DNA of 64,000 nucleotides from Leptothrix cholodnii SP-6 (GTDB lineage Bacteria; Pseudomonadota; Gammaproteobacteria; Burkholderiales; Burkholderiaceae_C): NCBI RefSeq assembly GCF_000019785.1, contig NC_010524.1, positions 2,666,001 to 2,730,000 of the forward strand, read 5' to 3'. Shown piece by piece: positions 52,374 to 64,000 of this stretch (position 1 is its first letter; each line of letters starts with the position of its first letter). The notes under the pieces were generated by a model. It saw only the letters and a program-made list of their open reading frames with translations, ran no database searches and was not told where the DNA came from. The position numbers and the translations under genes were made by a program.

Positions 52374-53899
52374 GACGGGCGGGTGGTGGCGGCGACGGTG
52401 TAGCCGCTGTCGCGCGCGGCCAAGTCGCGCGAGAACCCCAGGTCGGCGGCGTAGCAGGCGTGGATGCGGTAGAGCGGCTGGCCGGCCTGCACCGCATCGC
52501 CCTGCTTGCGCAACAGGTCGACGCCGGCGCCGATCACCTGCGGGGCGCCGGCCAGGCGGGCGATGCGGGCGAGCTGCAGGTTGTCGATCGCGCTGACCGC
52601 GCCGTCGGCCGGCGCGATCACCTCGTGCGTCATCTCGCCGAGCGCGGGCGGCTGCAGGCGGCGGCCCTGGGCGTCGATCAGGGCGTTCATCTGCGCCAGC
52701 GCACGGCCCGATTCGAGGATGTCGCGGGCGATGCGCCAGCCGTCGCCGCCGCGCACGTCGGGGTCGAACTCGATCACGCGGCCGGCCAGGCGCAGCGACT
52801 TGTCGCGCAGGTCGGCCGGCGCCGCCGGGTCGTTGCGCAGCACGCGCATCACGTCGCGCGCCTCCAGCACCGGGCCGATGCCGCTGCCGATCGGCTGGCT
52901 GCCGTCGGTGATCACCACCTCGAGGTGCAGGCCGAGCCGGTCGGCGACGTACTCGAACAGCTTGCGCAGCTGCTGCGCGGCCGGCATCGAGCGCACCTTG
53001 GCGGTCGGGCCGACGGGGATGTCGAGCACCAGGTGGGTCGAGCCGGCGGCGATCTTCTTGGACAGGATCGAGGCCACCATCTGGCCGGGCGAGTCGATCG
53101 CCAGCGGCCGCTCGACCGAGATCAGGATGTCGTCGGCCGGCGACAGCCCGGCGCGGCCACCCCACACCAGGCAGCCGTTGGTGTCGCGCACGATCTGCGT
53201 CAGCCGCTCGAAGGGCAGCTCGACCTCGGCCAGCACCTCCATCGTGTCGGCGGTGCCGGCCGGCGAGGTGATGGCGCGCGACGAGGTCTTGGGGCACAGC
53301 ATGCCGTGCGCCGTGACGATCGGCACCACCAGCATCGAGGTGCGGTTGCCCGGGATGCCGCCGATGCAGTGCTTGTCGACCACCGGCCCGCCGCGCACCT
53401 GGTGCTGCCAGTCGAGCCGGCGGCCGGCGGCGATCATGGCCTCGGTGAGGTGCAGCACCTCGTCGCGGTCGAGGTCGTAGCCGTTGGTGGCGACCACGAA
53501 GGCGGCCAGCTCGATCTTGGAATAACGCGCCTGGGCGATGTCGCGCACGATCGCGTGCAGGTCGTCGCGCGACAGCCGCTCGCCGCCGATCTTGCGGTGC
53601 AGCGCGCCGATCGAGGCAGGCGGCTCGGCCGGCGCCACATGGGCGGCGTGACCCTCGGGCACGTTCATGCGTGCGAAGGCGTCTTCGGACAGGCCCAGCT
53701 CGCAGGCCTGCACGATGCGCTCGTCGTCGACCACGTTGAGCACCGCGCTGATGGTGGTGCCGTTGGCGTGCACCGTCACCTTCGACAGCGCCTGGAAACC
53801 CGAGGCCCGCACCACCGGGCAGTCGCGGTGCAGGTAGGCGACGTTCTCGCGCCAGGTGTCGATGGCGACGCGGCGGATGCGCAGGTCAGGCGGGTTCAT
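52370..53899 (-). CDS. Thymidine/AMP-phosphorylase-family enzyme, long archaeal-like form
   Basis: 509 residues. The pyrimidine-nucleoside-phosphorylase signature [20 protein letters not shown] is intact at about residues 203-222. The phosphate-site segment [13 protein letters not shown] precedes it. An N-terminal extension (about 1-95; [20 protein letters not shown]) is typical of the archaeal AMP phosphorylases (about 500 residues), which act on NMPs and give ribose 1,5-bisphosphate; bacterial DeoA is near 440. The C-terminal PYNP domain is present ([20 protein letters not shown]). ATG 53899 is chosen over a GTG two codons upstream. It is coupled to the PRPP-synthetase-like gene. Thymidine phosphorylase activity is also possible. 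Confidence 0.87.
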   Translation of the reverse strand: MNPPDLRIRRVAIDTWRENVAYLHRDCPVVRASGFQALSKVTVHANGTTISAVLNVVDDERIVQACELGLSEDAFARMNVPEGHAAHVAPAEPPASIGALHRKIGGERLSRDDLHAIVRDIAQARYSKIELAAFVVATNGYDLDRDEVLHLTEAMIAAGRRLDWQHQVRGGPVVDKHCIGGIPGNRTSMLVVPIVTAHGMLCPKTSSRAITSPAGTADTMEVLAEVELPFERLTQIVRDTNGCLVWGGRAGLSPADDILISVERPLAIDSPGQMVASILSKKIAAGSTHLVLDIPVGPTAKVRSMPAAQQLRKLFEYVADRLGLHLEVVITDGSQPIGSGIGPVLEARDVMRVLRNDPAAPADLRDKSLRLAGRVIEFDPDVRGGDGWRIARDILESGRALAQMNALIDAQGRRLQPPALGEMTHEVIAPADGAVSAIDNLQLARIARLAGAPQVIGAGVDLLRKQGDAVQAGQPLYRIHACYAADLGFSRDLAARDSGYTVAATTRPS

Positions 53900-53935
53900 G
53901 CACACACCCTCGGGTTCGGGGCCGGACGGCCGCGC

Positions 53936-54721
53936 TCAGATCGGCAACTGGTAGCGATGGCCCTTGTAGCGCAGCACGGCGGCGTTCAGGCGGATCTGCT
54001 CGAGCACCAGGTTGGGCTGGATCAGGTCGCCCTCCATGTAGATCACGCCGTTGATGATGAGGCTTCGACGCGGCGGGTCTTCGAGCTGGATCAAGCCGCC
54101 GAACACCAGGTTCGGCAGTTCGCGGGCGATCTCGGCCGGCAGGTCGGCGGGCGCGTGGATGCGGCCGTCCGGCTGGGCGACGGGCGCGGCATTCGGCTGC
54201 GCATCCGGCGGGCGGGGCGGCGTGACGACGGCTGCGCTCGCAGCCGGCACCGCGGTCGAGACCGATGCGGCGGCGGCCGCCGCCTTGACGCGCGCCGGTG
54301 CGGCCACCGACGCCGCCGCCGGCAGCGCCGCGGCGGGTGCCGCCGAGGGCACGGACGGCAGACCCGGCGGGGCGGCTTCGGCGCGCACCACACGATCCTT
54401 GACGGGCGCCGGCAGGGGCGCCGGCACCGCCGCAGCCGGCACGGCGGCCGGGGCCTGCGCGGCGGCGGTGATGCCGGTGACCGCGGCGACCTCGGGGCCG
54501 GGCACGACATCGGCCGTCGCCCATTGCCACCACAGCCGCACGCCCATCACCAGCAGCACGGCGCCGACCATGCCCGCCAGCAGCCAGAGCCACGGGTTGC
54601 CGCGACCGAGCAGCCGGCGGTCGACGTAGACCGGCACGCCGGCATGGGTGTTCAGGCCCGGCAGCGAGCCGCGGTCGCGCTCGGCCTCGGCCCGGCGCAG
54701 CGCATCGAGGATGTAGGACAT
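53936..54721 (-). CDS. gspB: General secretion pathway protein GspB
   Basis: 261 residues. The start MSYILDALRRAEAERDRG is the GspB signature. One TM (about 42-62, NPWLWLLAGMVGAVLLVMGV) leads to a long Ala/Pro-rich periplasmic linker and a C-terminal folded T2SSB domain (about 195-261, RSLIINGVIYMEGDLIQP; YKGHRYQLPI). It works with GspA (ExeA) to insert the type II secretion secretin through the peptidoglycan. It starts 3 bp after the gspA stop, so the pair is one operon. The other gsp genes are not in this window. Confidence 0.93.
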   Translation of the reverse strand: MSYILDALRRAEAERDRGSLPGLNTHAGVPVYVDRRLLGRGNPWLWLLAGMVGAVLLVMGVRLWWQWATADVVPGPEVAAVTGITAAAQAPAAVPAAAVPAPLPAPVKDRVVRAEAAPPGLPSVPSAAPAAALPAAASVAAPARVKAAAAAASVSTAVPAASAAVVTPPRPPDAQPNAAPVAQPDGRIHAPADLPAEIARELPNLVFGGLIQLEDPPRRSLIINGVIYMEGDLIQPNLVLEQIRLNAAVLRYKGHRYQLPI

Positions 54722-54724
54722 GGG

Positions 54725-56401
54725 CTACCTCAGGACTTCGAGGCGCGGCTCGTCGACCCCGAGCGCGCGGTTGAGTTTCATCATCGTGACCGGCCCGATC
54801 AGGCCGTCGGGCTGCAGCGCCTGGGTCACCTGGAAGGCGTGGATGCGCGCCCGCAGGCTGGCCTCGGCCGACGCCGATGCGGCGCCGCCGTCCGGGCCCG
54901 ACGGCACCGGCAGCTGCTGGCTCAGCATCTGAGCCACCGCGGTCGATTGCGAGCCCGGGCTCTGCTCGAGGTAGCCGGGTGGCGCGCGCCAGAAGGTCGT
55001 GAACTCGCCGCGCCAGACCTGCGCCAGGCTCAGCAGCGGCACCTTGATGCGGCCGTCGGCGGTCTGCAGCAGCGCCAGCTGGTCGTTCACGCCCAGCAGC
55101 AGCACGTGGCCACGCTGGTTGTTGGCGTTGACCAGCGTCAGCGTGCCGGGCCGGTCGAGCTGCTGCACCAGCGCCAGGCTGACGGTGGACCGATAGCAGA
55201 TCAGCTGCTTGCGCCGGGCCTCGTCGCAGACGTCGCCGCCGCCGAGCAGCTCGCCCCAGCCGCGCGACAGCACGCGCAAGGCCTGCTGCTCGGTGCGCCA
55301 GCCGTAGGCGACGTCGAGCCGGTCGAGGGTGGGCGCGCCGAAGCCGGCGGCTTCGGGCACCGCCGCCGCCGCGCCGGCCGCAAGCGCCGCAGCGCCCTGG
55401 CCGTTCGCCGAGCTGGCGCCTGCCGGCGCAGCCGCGCCGGCCACCCGGCGCAGCAGGCCGCTCTGCCAGGCGCTCGCGGCCAGCCCCACCGCCACCGCCA
55501 GCACCACCATGCCGGTGCCCCAGGCGAGCATGCGGAACTGGTTGCCGCGATCGGCGGCACGGCGGGCGGCGCGCTGGGCGGCGTCGTCGAAGACCTCACG
55601 CGCCGCCTTCTTCACCACCTCGCGGCCGACCCGCGACTGGCCGTGCGCATAGGCGCCCAGCAAGGCGCGGTCGCACAGCAGGTTGATGCGCCGCGGCACG
55701 CCACGCGAGAGCCGGTGGATGCGCTGCAGCTCCTTGCGGTCGAACGGCGAGGCCGAACCCAGGCCCGCCACGCGCAGCCGGTGCAGCACGTACTGCGCGG
55801 TCTCGGACTCCGACAGCGGCTGGAGGTGGAAACGCGCGATCACCCGCTGCGCCAGCTGCTCCAGCTCGGGACGCGCCAGCATGTCGCGCAGCTCGGGCTG
55901 GCCGATCAGCACGATCTGCAGCAGCTTGCGCTCGGCGGTCTCGAGGTTGGTCAGCAGGCGCAGCTGCTCGAGCAGATCGACCGACAGGTTCTGCGCCTCG
56001 TCGATCACCAGCACGCTGTTGCGCCCGCCGGCATGGGCATCGAGCAGGAAGCGGTTGAGCGGCGCCACGTAGTCCTGCACCGTCACGCCCGGCGTGCCGG
56101 CCGAGGGCGCGTCGACGCCGAACTCCTCGCACACGGCCTTGAGCAGCTCGTGCACGGTGAGCTTGGGGTTGAAGATGTAGGCGAAGTTGCACTGCTCCGG
56201 GATCTGCTCCAGGAAACAGCGGCACACCGTGGTCTTGCCCGCACCGATCTCGCCGGTCAGCAGCACGAAACCGCCGCCGCCGCGGATGCCGTAGAGCAGG
56301 TGAGCCAGGGCCTCACGGTGGTGCTCGCTCATGTACAGGTAGCGCGGATCGGGGGCGATCGAAAACGGCTCCTGCTGCAGACCGAAAAATGACGCGTACA
56401 T
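54725..56401 (-). CDS. gspA: GspA/ExeA-type ATPase for secretin assembly
   Basis: 558 residues. MYASFFGLQQEPFSIAPDPR and YLYMSEHHREALAHLLYGIR form the ExeA-type N-terminus. Walker A is GEIGAGKTT (about 49-57) and Walker B is VLVIDEAQN. An AAA lid region follows. A TM (about 290-312, MVVLAVAVGLAASAW) and a long periplasmic part lead to a C-terminal peptidoglycan-binding domain (about 485-558, ARIHAFQVTQALQPDGLIGP). It uses ATP to remodel the wall for secretin insertion with GspB. The ATG at 56401 begins the ExeA motif; an ATG 12 bp upstream is also possible. Confidence 0.92.
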   Translation of the reverse strand: MYASFFGLQQEPFSIAPDPRYLYMSEHHREALAHLLYGIRGGGGFVLLTGEIGAGKTTVCRCFLEQIPEQCNFAYIFNPKLTVHELLKAVCEEFGVDAPSAGTPGVTVQDYVAPLNRFLLDAHAGGRNSVLVIDEAQNLSVDLLEQLRLLTNLETAERKLLQIVLIGQPELRDMLARPELEQLAQRVIARFHLQPLSESETAQYVLHRLRVAGLGSASPFDRKELQRIHRLSRGVPRRINLLCDRALLGAYAHGQSRVGREVVKKAAREVFDDAAQRAARRAADRGNQFRMLAWGTGMVVLAVAVGLAASAWQSGLLRRVAGAAAPAGASSANGQGAAALAAGAAAAVPEAAGFGAPTLDRLDVAYGWRTEQQALRVLSRGWGELLGGGDVCDEARRKQLICYRSTVSLALVQQLDRPGTLTLVNANNQRGHVLLLGVNDQLALLQTADGRIKVPLLSLAQVWRGEFTTFWRAPPGYLEQSPGSQSTAVAQMLSQQLPVPSGPDGGAASASAEASLRARIHAFQVTQALQPDGLIGPVTMMKLNRALGVDEPRLEVLR

Positions 56402-56583
56402 GGCCTTGAGCATAGCGGCCCGCATCGGCGCGACGGCGCGGCGGCACGCAGGCGTCGCATCCTTCGCCGACCGCCAACCGTACACGGGCCTGACGGATCC
56501 GGGCGAGGTGCCGTTGCAACACCATCCGGCCGAGTAAGGGAAGACCCTGCTGCGGTCCGAGACGAAACGTCAGGTGATGGTCA

Positions 56584-56632
56584 GTGCATTTACGCACAGT
56601 CGAGCCAGAACCTGCAGTTACGTATTTGCAGG
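56584..56632. promoter_or_regulatory. Two palindromes upstream of the yjcH-actP operon
   Basis: GTGC-ATTTAC-GCAC (56584-56597) and CCTGCA-GTTACGTATT-TGCAGG (56611-56632) lie 30-78 bp before the yjcH ATG, in an A/T-richer patch. Such sites suit a LuxR/NarL-type regulator like the acetate regulators known in other proteobacteria. A TTTTGAC follows at 56634-56640 but no convincing -10/-35 pair was assigned. Confidence 0.4.
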
Positions 56633-56661
56633 GTTTTGACATCTCTCTGAGGAGACCTCAA

Positions 56662-56970
56662 ATGAACGATGACATCGTGGTCCGGATCCGGGCCAATCCG
56701 AAATACAAGGAGCTGAAAGCCAAGCGCACGTCGTTCGGCGTTCTGCTGACGATCCTGATGATGGTCGTCTACTACGGCTACATCGCGCTGATCGCCTGGA
56801 ACAAGCCGTTCCTGGCGCAGCCCCTGGGTTCCGGCGTGACCACCGTCGGCGTGCCGCTGGGCATGGCCGTGATCGTGTTCACCATCGTGATCACGGGCAT
56901 CTACGTGCGTCGCGCCAACACCGAGTTCGACGCCCTCACGGCTCAGATCCTGAAGGAAGAAGTCAAATGA
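56662..56970 (+). CDS. yjcH: DUF485 membrane protein (YjcH)
   Basis: 102-residue small inner-membrane protein with two TM segments (about 25-47, [20 protein letters not shown]; 63-84, [19 protein letters not shown]). DUF485 proteins are almost always encoded just before ActP. The ATG follows a strong site (GAGGAGA, 9 bp upstream). Its stop overlaps the actP ATG (ATGA), so the two are translated together. The role with ActP is not established. Confidence 0.92.
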   Translation: MNDDIVVRIRANPKYKELKAKRTSFGVLLTILMMVVYYGYIALIAWNKPFLAQPLGSGVTTVGVPLGMAVIVFTIVITGIYVRRANTEFDALTAQILKEEVK

Positions 56971-58790
56971 AGCGGATTTCTGCAACTCGCAACGTCACGG
57001 TGGCGCTGATCGCGCTGCTGGCCGGCGCCGCGGCCTGGGCCGCAGGTGCTGACGTCGGCCAGGCCGCCAAGCAGGCGACCAACTGGACCGCCATCGGCAT
57101 GTTCGCCGCCTTCGTGGCCGGCACGCTCTACATCACAAAGTGGGCCGCCGCCAAGACCAAGTCGGCTGCCGACTTCTACACCGGCGGTGGCGGCATCACC
57201 GGCTTCCAGAACGGCCTGGCGATCGCCGGCGACTACATGTCGGCCGCTTCGTTCCTGGGCATCTCGGCAGCCGTGATGGCTTCCGGCTACGACGGCCTGA
57301 TCTTCTCGATCGGCTTCCTGGTCGGCTGGCCGGTCATCACCTTCCTGATGGCCGAGCGCCTGCGCAACCTCGGCAAGTTCACGTTTGCCGACGTCGCCGG
57401 TTACCGCTTCAAGCCGGGCCCGATCCGCGCCTTCGCGGCCTCGGGCACGCTGGTCGTGGTGGCGTTCTACCTGATCGCGCAGATGGTCGGTGCCGGCCAG
57501 CTCATCAAGCTGCTGTTCGGCCTGGAGTACTGGATGGCGGTGGTCATCGTCGGCGCGCTGATGATGATCTACGTGCTGTTCGGCGGCATGACGGCCACCA
57601 CCTGGGTGCAGATCATCAAGGCCTGCCTGCTGCTGTCGGGCGTGACCTTCATGGCCTTCATGGTGATGTCGCAGTTCGGCTTCTCGCCTGAAGCGCTGTT
57701 CGCCCAGGGCGTGGCGGTCAAGTCGGCCATCGCGGTCAATGCCAAGGCAGCAGCCGTTGCCGCTGCCGCGGCCAGTGCGGCCGTGGCGACCACGCCCGAA
57801 GCCGTGGCAGCCGCTGCTGCGGCCGTGACCAAGGCCGAAGCCATCGATCCGGCCAAGGTCGGCCTGGCCCTGATGGGCCCGGGCGGCTTCATCAAGGACC
57901 CGATCTCGGCGATCAGCTTCGGCATGGCGCTGATGTTCGGCACCGCCGGCCTGCCGCACATCCTGATGCGCTTCTTCACGGTGCCTGATGCCAAGGAAGC
58001 CCGCAAGTCGGTGTTCTGGGCGACCACCTGGATCGGCTACTTCTACATCCTGATCTTCATCATCGGCTTCGGCGCGATCACCCTGGTGCTGACCAACCCC
58101 GAGTACTCGGATGTTGCCAAGGGCGTCATCCTGGGCGGCGCGGGCACGGCCAACATGGCGGCGGTGCTGGTGGCCAAGGCGGTCGGCGGCAACGTGTTCT
58201 ACGGCTTCATCTCGGCGGTGGCCTTCGCGACCATCCTCGCGGTGGTGGCCGGCCTGACGCTGTCGGGTGCCTCGGCGGTGTCGCATGACATCTATGCCAC
58301 GCTGATCAAGAAGGGCAAGGCAGACAGCGCAGCTGAACTGAAGGTCTCGCGCATCACCACCCTGGCGCTCGGCGTCCTGGCGGTCACGCTGGGCATCGTG
58401 TTCGAGAAGCAGAACATCGCCTTCATGGTGTCGCTGGCCTTCGCGATCGCGGCCTCGGCCAACTTCCCGGTGCTCTTCATGAGCGTGCTGTGGAAGGACT
58501 GCACCACCAAGGGTGCGGTGATCGGCGGCTTCCTGGGCCTGTTCTCGTCGGTCGCGCTGACCATCGTGTCGCCGTCGGTGTGGGAAGCCACGCTCGGCAA
58601 CCCGAAGGGCTCGGCCTGGTTCCCGTACAGCTCGCCGGCGCTGTTCTCGATGACGATCGCCTTCGTCAGCATCTGGCTGATCTCGATCCTCGACCGCAGC
58701 CCGCAGGCGGCCAAGGAACGTGCCCTGTTCGACGCGCAGCAAGTGCGCAGCGAAACCGGTCTCGGCGCTGCCGGTGCCTCGGGTCACTGA
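56967..58790 (+). CDS. actP: Cation/acetate symporter ActP
   Basis: 607-residue sodium:solute symporter that takes up acetate (and glycolate or similar). About 13-14 TM segments are seen after an N-terminal signal-like segment. Family features are [40 protein letters not shown] and [21 protein letters not shown]. coli ActP is 549 residues; the extra length is mainly an Ala/Val-rich insertion at about residues 252-292 ([20 protein letters not shown]) between two TM segments. A rho-independent terminator follows 21 bp after the stop. It is coupled to yjcH. Confidence 0.94.
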   Translation: MKRISATRNVTVALIALLAGAAAWAAGADVGQAAKQATNWTAIGMFAAFVAGTLYITKWAAAKTKSAADFYTGGGGITGFQNGLAIAGDYMSAASFLGISAAVMASGYDGLIFSIGFLVGWPVITFLMAERLRNLGKFTFADVAGYRFKPGPIRAFAASGTLVVVAFYLIAQMVGAGQLIKLLFGLEYWMAVVIVGALMMIYVLFGGMTATTWVQIIKACLLLSGVTFMAFMVMSQFGFSPEALFAQGVAVKSAIAVNAKAAAVAAAAASAAVATTPEAVAAAAAAVTKAEAIDPAKVGLALMGPGGFIKDPISAISFGMALMFGTAGLPHILMRFFTVPDAKEARKSVFWATTWIGYFYILIFIIGFGAITLVLTNPEYSDVAKGVILGGAGTANMAAVLVAKAVGGNVFYGFISAVAFATILAVVAGLTLSGASAVSHDIYATLIKKGKADSAAELKVSRITTLALGVLAVTLGIVFEKQNIAFMVSLAFAIAASANFPVLFMSVLWKDCTTKGAVIGGFLGLFSSVALTIVSPSVWEATLGNPKGSAWFPYSSPALFSMTIAFVSIWLISILDRSPQAAKERALFDAQQVRSETGLGAAGASGH

Positions 58791-58810
58791 TCGATCTCTG
58801 GTCCAATGAA

Positions 58811-58834
58811 AAGGCCGGGCGCAAGCCCGGCCTT
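58811..58834 (+). terminator. Rho-independent terminator of the yjcH-actP operon
   Basis: Perfect 10-bp stem AAGGCCGGGC (58811-58820) and GCCCGGCCTT (58825-58834) with loop GCAA, followed by a T-run (58833-58838). The stem extends further with A-T pairs upstream. It is the clearest intrinsic terminator in the window. Confidence 0.95.
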
Positions 58835-58956
58835 TTTTCATTGTCCGGACGCAGTTCGACTTGACGCAAGACAAGCGGGACAGCGCGCCGGCAGCGTATC
58901 AATGCACCGTCAACCTGGTCAGGCCAACCCGGCCGCCGCACTACCGACAAGCCTGC

Positions 58957-61804
<2,848 letters not shown>

Positions 61805-61830
<26 letters not shown>

Positions 61831-62461
61831 GGTAGGCCAGCGCCGCCATCACCGCATCGTTGAGCGCATCGTGCGCATCGCGCTGCGGCAGATCGAGGTC
61901 CTTCATCAGGGTGTCGAACCGCAGGTCGATGTTGACCGACTGCTGCTGGTACGGCAGCAGCTGGCGGTGCTTGTAGTCGTGGTAGAGCGACGAGACCTCG
62001 ATCCTGGGCTGCGGCAGGCCCATGCCGAGCATCGGCCAGGCCACGCGGTTGATCATCGCCAGATCGAACTCGAGGTAGTAGCCCACCAGCGGCCGGCTGC
62101 CGATGAAGTGCATCAGCTGCATCACCGCCTCCTCGGGCTTGAGGCCCTGGGCGACGTCCTGCTCGCGCAGGCGGTGCACCCGCACGCTGTCGGCCGAGAG
62201 CTTGCGCTTTTCGGGCCGCACCAGCAGCTCCAGGCGCTCGCTGGTCATGATGCGGTTGCCGACGATGCGCACCGCGCCGATGGCGATGATCTCGTCGCGG
62301 CCGACGTCCAGGCCGGTGGTCTCGCAGTCGAGCGCCACCCACTCGTCGGGCGGCGGCTCGTCCCACATGAAACGCAGGCGCTGGTCGCCCAGGTGGTAGA
62401 GCAGCCATTCGCGCTTGAGCGCAGCCAGCGCCTGTGCGGGCGACAGGTCGGCGAGCTTCAC
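61805..62461 (-). CDS. DnaQ-like 3'-5' exonuclease (DEDDh)
   Basis: 218-residue exonuclease. Exo I is WVALDCETTGLD, Exo II lies in PLVGYYLEFDLAMINR, and Exo III in HDALNDAVMAALAYLKLR (the DEDDh His/Asp). A 35-residue N-terminal extension (LADLSPAQALAALKREWLLY) distinguishes it from the polymerase III epsilon chain. The GTG at 62461 overlaps the stop of the DUF294 gene upstream, so the two are translated together. DUF294 plus DnaQ-like pairs are found near actP in many proteobacteria. The 3' end overlaps the hybrid kinase by 26 bp. Confidence 0.87.
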
Positions 62462-64000
62462 ATCGTGTCCAGGTGGAAGCGGTGGCGCAGCATCGCCTTG
62501 AAACGCTTGACCGCGCCGAGCGCGTCCTTCAGCAGATCGCGCTCGAGCGGCGTCAGGGCGCCGAGGTCGACCGTGCCGGTGACCGGCCGGCCCAGGTCCA
62601 TCTCGGCCAGCGCGGCCTTCAGGCGCAGCGCCATCAGGTAGTGCAGGCTGTCGGTCAGCTCGGCGCCGGTTTCCTTGGGCAGCTTGCCCATCGCCACCAG
62701 CGCCTCGATGCGGTCGACCGTGCCGGTGGCCGCCACGTGCTGCTGCAGCGCGACGGCGCGCACACCGTGCACGAGCGAGAAGATGCCGGCCTTCTTGAGG
62801 TGCAGCGCCTCGCGCTCGTCGGTGCCGAGCGTCAGCAGGCGGTTCCACCAGCCGCTGCCTTCGTTGAAGGCGTCGATCGCGGCGACGAAACGCGTCAGCA
62901 GCGAATCGTTTTCTCCGACCAGCCCGAAGATCTCGCCGCGCACCTGGTCGAGCAGCGCGTGGTCGCCGCAGACGGCGTGCGCGTCCATGAAGATCGCCAG
63001 CGCCATCAGGCTGTCGCCGTCGGGCAGCTGCAGCCAGCGCCGCACGCGCTGGCCGAACTCGGCCGCCGGGTGACGCCAGTCGGGGTTGCTGACCATGATC
63101 CCGCCAGGGCACTCGGGGTAGCCGAAACCGGCGAGCGCCTGCGAAAAGCGGCTGCAGACATCGGCCAGGTCGGTCGGCGGCGTGTAGCCGTCGCGCAGGA
63201 TCAGGCCGTTGTCCTGGTCGGTGCGCAGCAGCTGCTCGCCGCGGCCCTCGCTGCCCATCACGAACAGGCAGCTGTTGGCGACCAGATCGGCCGGCGCCAC
63301 CAGCTGCCAGGCACGCTCGAACAGCTTGGCGTTGAGCTCCTGAACCAGCCGGGCGATCATGCCCACCCGCGTGCCGCCGCGGTGCAGCAGCGTGATCAGG
63401 CGGGTGATCTGGTGGGCGGCGGCCTCGAGCGCGGCGAGATCCTGCGCCTCCAGGATCTGCAGCGTGATCAGGTAGGAGTGGTTCGACAAAAAGCTCAGCA
63501 GATCGAGCTGTTCGAGCACGCCCACCACCTGCGGGTCGGCACCGCTGCGGTCGATCACGACCACCCGGTGCACCTGGTGGCGGATCATCATCGCCAGTGC
63601 GTCGAACAGGTAGTCGCTCGGCTCGCAGCTCACCAGCCCGAAGGTGGCCAGCTCGCCGACCGGCAATCGGTCGAGCGGCATGCCGTGCAGGATCGCGCGC
63701 TGCAGCCCGGTGGTGGTGAAGATGCCCAGCCGCGACGGCACCGAGGCGTCGTCGCGCACCAGCACGTTGGAGGTGCGGTTGGCGTGGAAGGCCCGCACCA
63801 CCGAGACGATGTCGGTGGCCGCGTCGACGAACACCGGCGCACGCAGGAACACCTCCTGGATGCGCGCCATCGTCAGCGACTGCATCTCGTGCTGGCTCTG
63901 GCGCTCGGACAGCGCGCTCAACTTCTGCGACAGGTCCGAGAACAGCAGCGCCGCGAAGGTGGCGTTGGCGGCGATCAGCTCGGTCACCGTCTGGCGCGCC
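62458..64000 (-). CDS. DUF294 nucleotidyltransferase-like protein with CBS pair (5' end cut by window edge)
   Basis: At least 514 residues; the N-terminus lies beyond 64000. A CBS pair (FVDAATDIVSVVRAFHANRT; SDYLFDALAMMIRHQVHRVV) is followed by the DUF294 putative nucleotidyltransferase domain (VMGSEGRGEQLLRTDQDNGL), then the C-terminal substrate-binding helical domain (KKAGIFSLVHGVRAVALQ). Full-length members of about 620 residues usually begin with a cyclic-nucleotide-binding domain, which would lie outside the window. CBS modules bind adenine nucleotides, so it may be an energy-state sensor. It is coupled to the DnaQ-like gene by a 4-bp overlap. Confidence 0.85.
   Translation of the reverse strand, partial: ARQTVTELIAANATFAALLFSDLSQKLSALSERQSQHEMQSLTMARIQEVFLRAPVFVDAATDIVSVVRAFHANRTSNVLVRDDASVPSRLGIFTTTGLQRAILHGMPLDRLPVGELATFGLVSCEPSDYLFDALAMMIRHQVHRVVVIDRSGADPQVVGVLEQLDLLSFLSNHSYLITLQILEAQDLAALEAAAHQITRLITLLHRGGTRVGMIARLVQELNAKLFERAWQLVAPADLVANSCLFVMGSEGRGEQLLRTDQDNGLILRDGYTPPTDLADVCSRFSQALAGFGYPECPGGIMVSNPDWRHPAAEFGQRVRRWLQLPDGDSLMALAIFMDAHAVCGDHALLDQVRGEIFGLVGENDSLLTRFVAAIDAFNEGSGWWNRLLTLGTDEREALHLKKAGIFSLVHGVRAVALQQHVAATGTVDRIEALVAMGKLPKETGAELTDSLHYLMALRLKAALAEMDLGRPVTGTVDLGALTPLERDLLKDALGAVKRFKAMLRHRFHLDTM

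Noticed and set aside
52460..56392. Long plus-strand open frame across the phosphorylase, gspB and gspA genes
   Set aside because: It spans several well-defined minus-strand genes and their gaps, with low-complexity Arg/His/Gln translation and no motif.

Overview
The window is very GC-rich, gene-dense chromosomal DNA, and nearly every gene can be read with the strong G/C third-position bias of a high-GC proteobacterium. Gene content (Bug-type and TRAP-type solute-binding proteins, YlqF, a GspA/GspB pair, the DUF485/ActP pair next to DUF294 and DnaQ-like genes, methylmalonyl-CoA decarboxylase) points to a betaproteobacterium of the order Burkholderiales. I cannot fix the genus. I saw no rRNA or tRNA genes, CRISPR array, prophage block or intact insertion sequence.

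Layout. 1-7592: sugar-acid catabolism (SDR dehydrogenase, FAH-fold enzyme, IlvD/Edd dehydratase, TRAP-type binding protein, divergent LysR regulator, 2-oxoglutarate-semialdehyde dehydrogenase); this is a non-phosphorylative pentonate route ending in 2-oxoglutarate, or possibly in pyruvate plus a C2 compound. 7721-8939: methylmalonyl-CoA decarboxylase and a ribosome hibernation factor. 9065-15830: a seven-gene, same-strand operon with its own promoter-like sequence, combining a PspA/IM30-like protein, a Vps4/FtsH-like AAA ATPase, a TerB-like protein, a peptidoglycan-binding/polyamine-binding-protein fusion, a two-TM protein, a Sel1-like protein and a coiled-coil protein. I regard it as the best candidate for an under-described system. 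15950-26913: MASE1-PAS-GGDEF diguanylate cyclase, then the alpha-2-macroglobulin/PBP1C pair, then a CarH-like cobalamin-binding protein without a DNA-binding domain.

27194-42299: ferric-reductase-like flavoprotein with a divergent two-component system, KDG-type sugar kinase, a soluble sugar-dehydrogenase-like propeller, a hybrid kinase, a membrane protein/serine protease pair, and galactarate dehydratase divergent from a Bug binding protein, with two related palindromes between them. 42431-47597: beta-CASP exonuclease, YlqF GTPase and RibA. The old YlqF/RibA junction is present twice in diverged copies that flank an inserted vanadium-haloperoxidase gene. 47824-56401: CoA-transferase pair, ParB-like protein and flavodoxin, two small unknowns, an NMP/thymidine-phosphorylase-like enzyme coupled to a PRPP-synthetase-like enzyme, and gspA-gspB. 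56662-64000: acetate uptake (YjcH-ActP) with a clear terminator, a large hybrid kinase, a DnaQ-like exonuclease and a truncated DUF294/CBS protein.

How parts may work together. The pentonate cluster, GarD, the KDG kinase and two orphan binding proteins together suggest growth on plant-derived sugar acids. The PspA/AAA operon looks like an envelope or membrane maintenance machine. The actP-kinase-DUF294-exonuclease block resembles acetate-responsive loci found in other proteobacteria. Functional statements rest on motifs and family knowledge read by eye; no database search was run.
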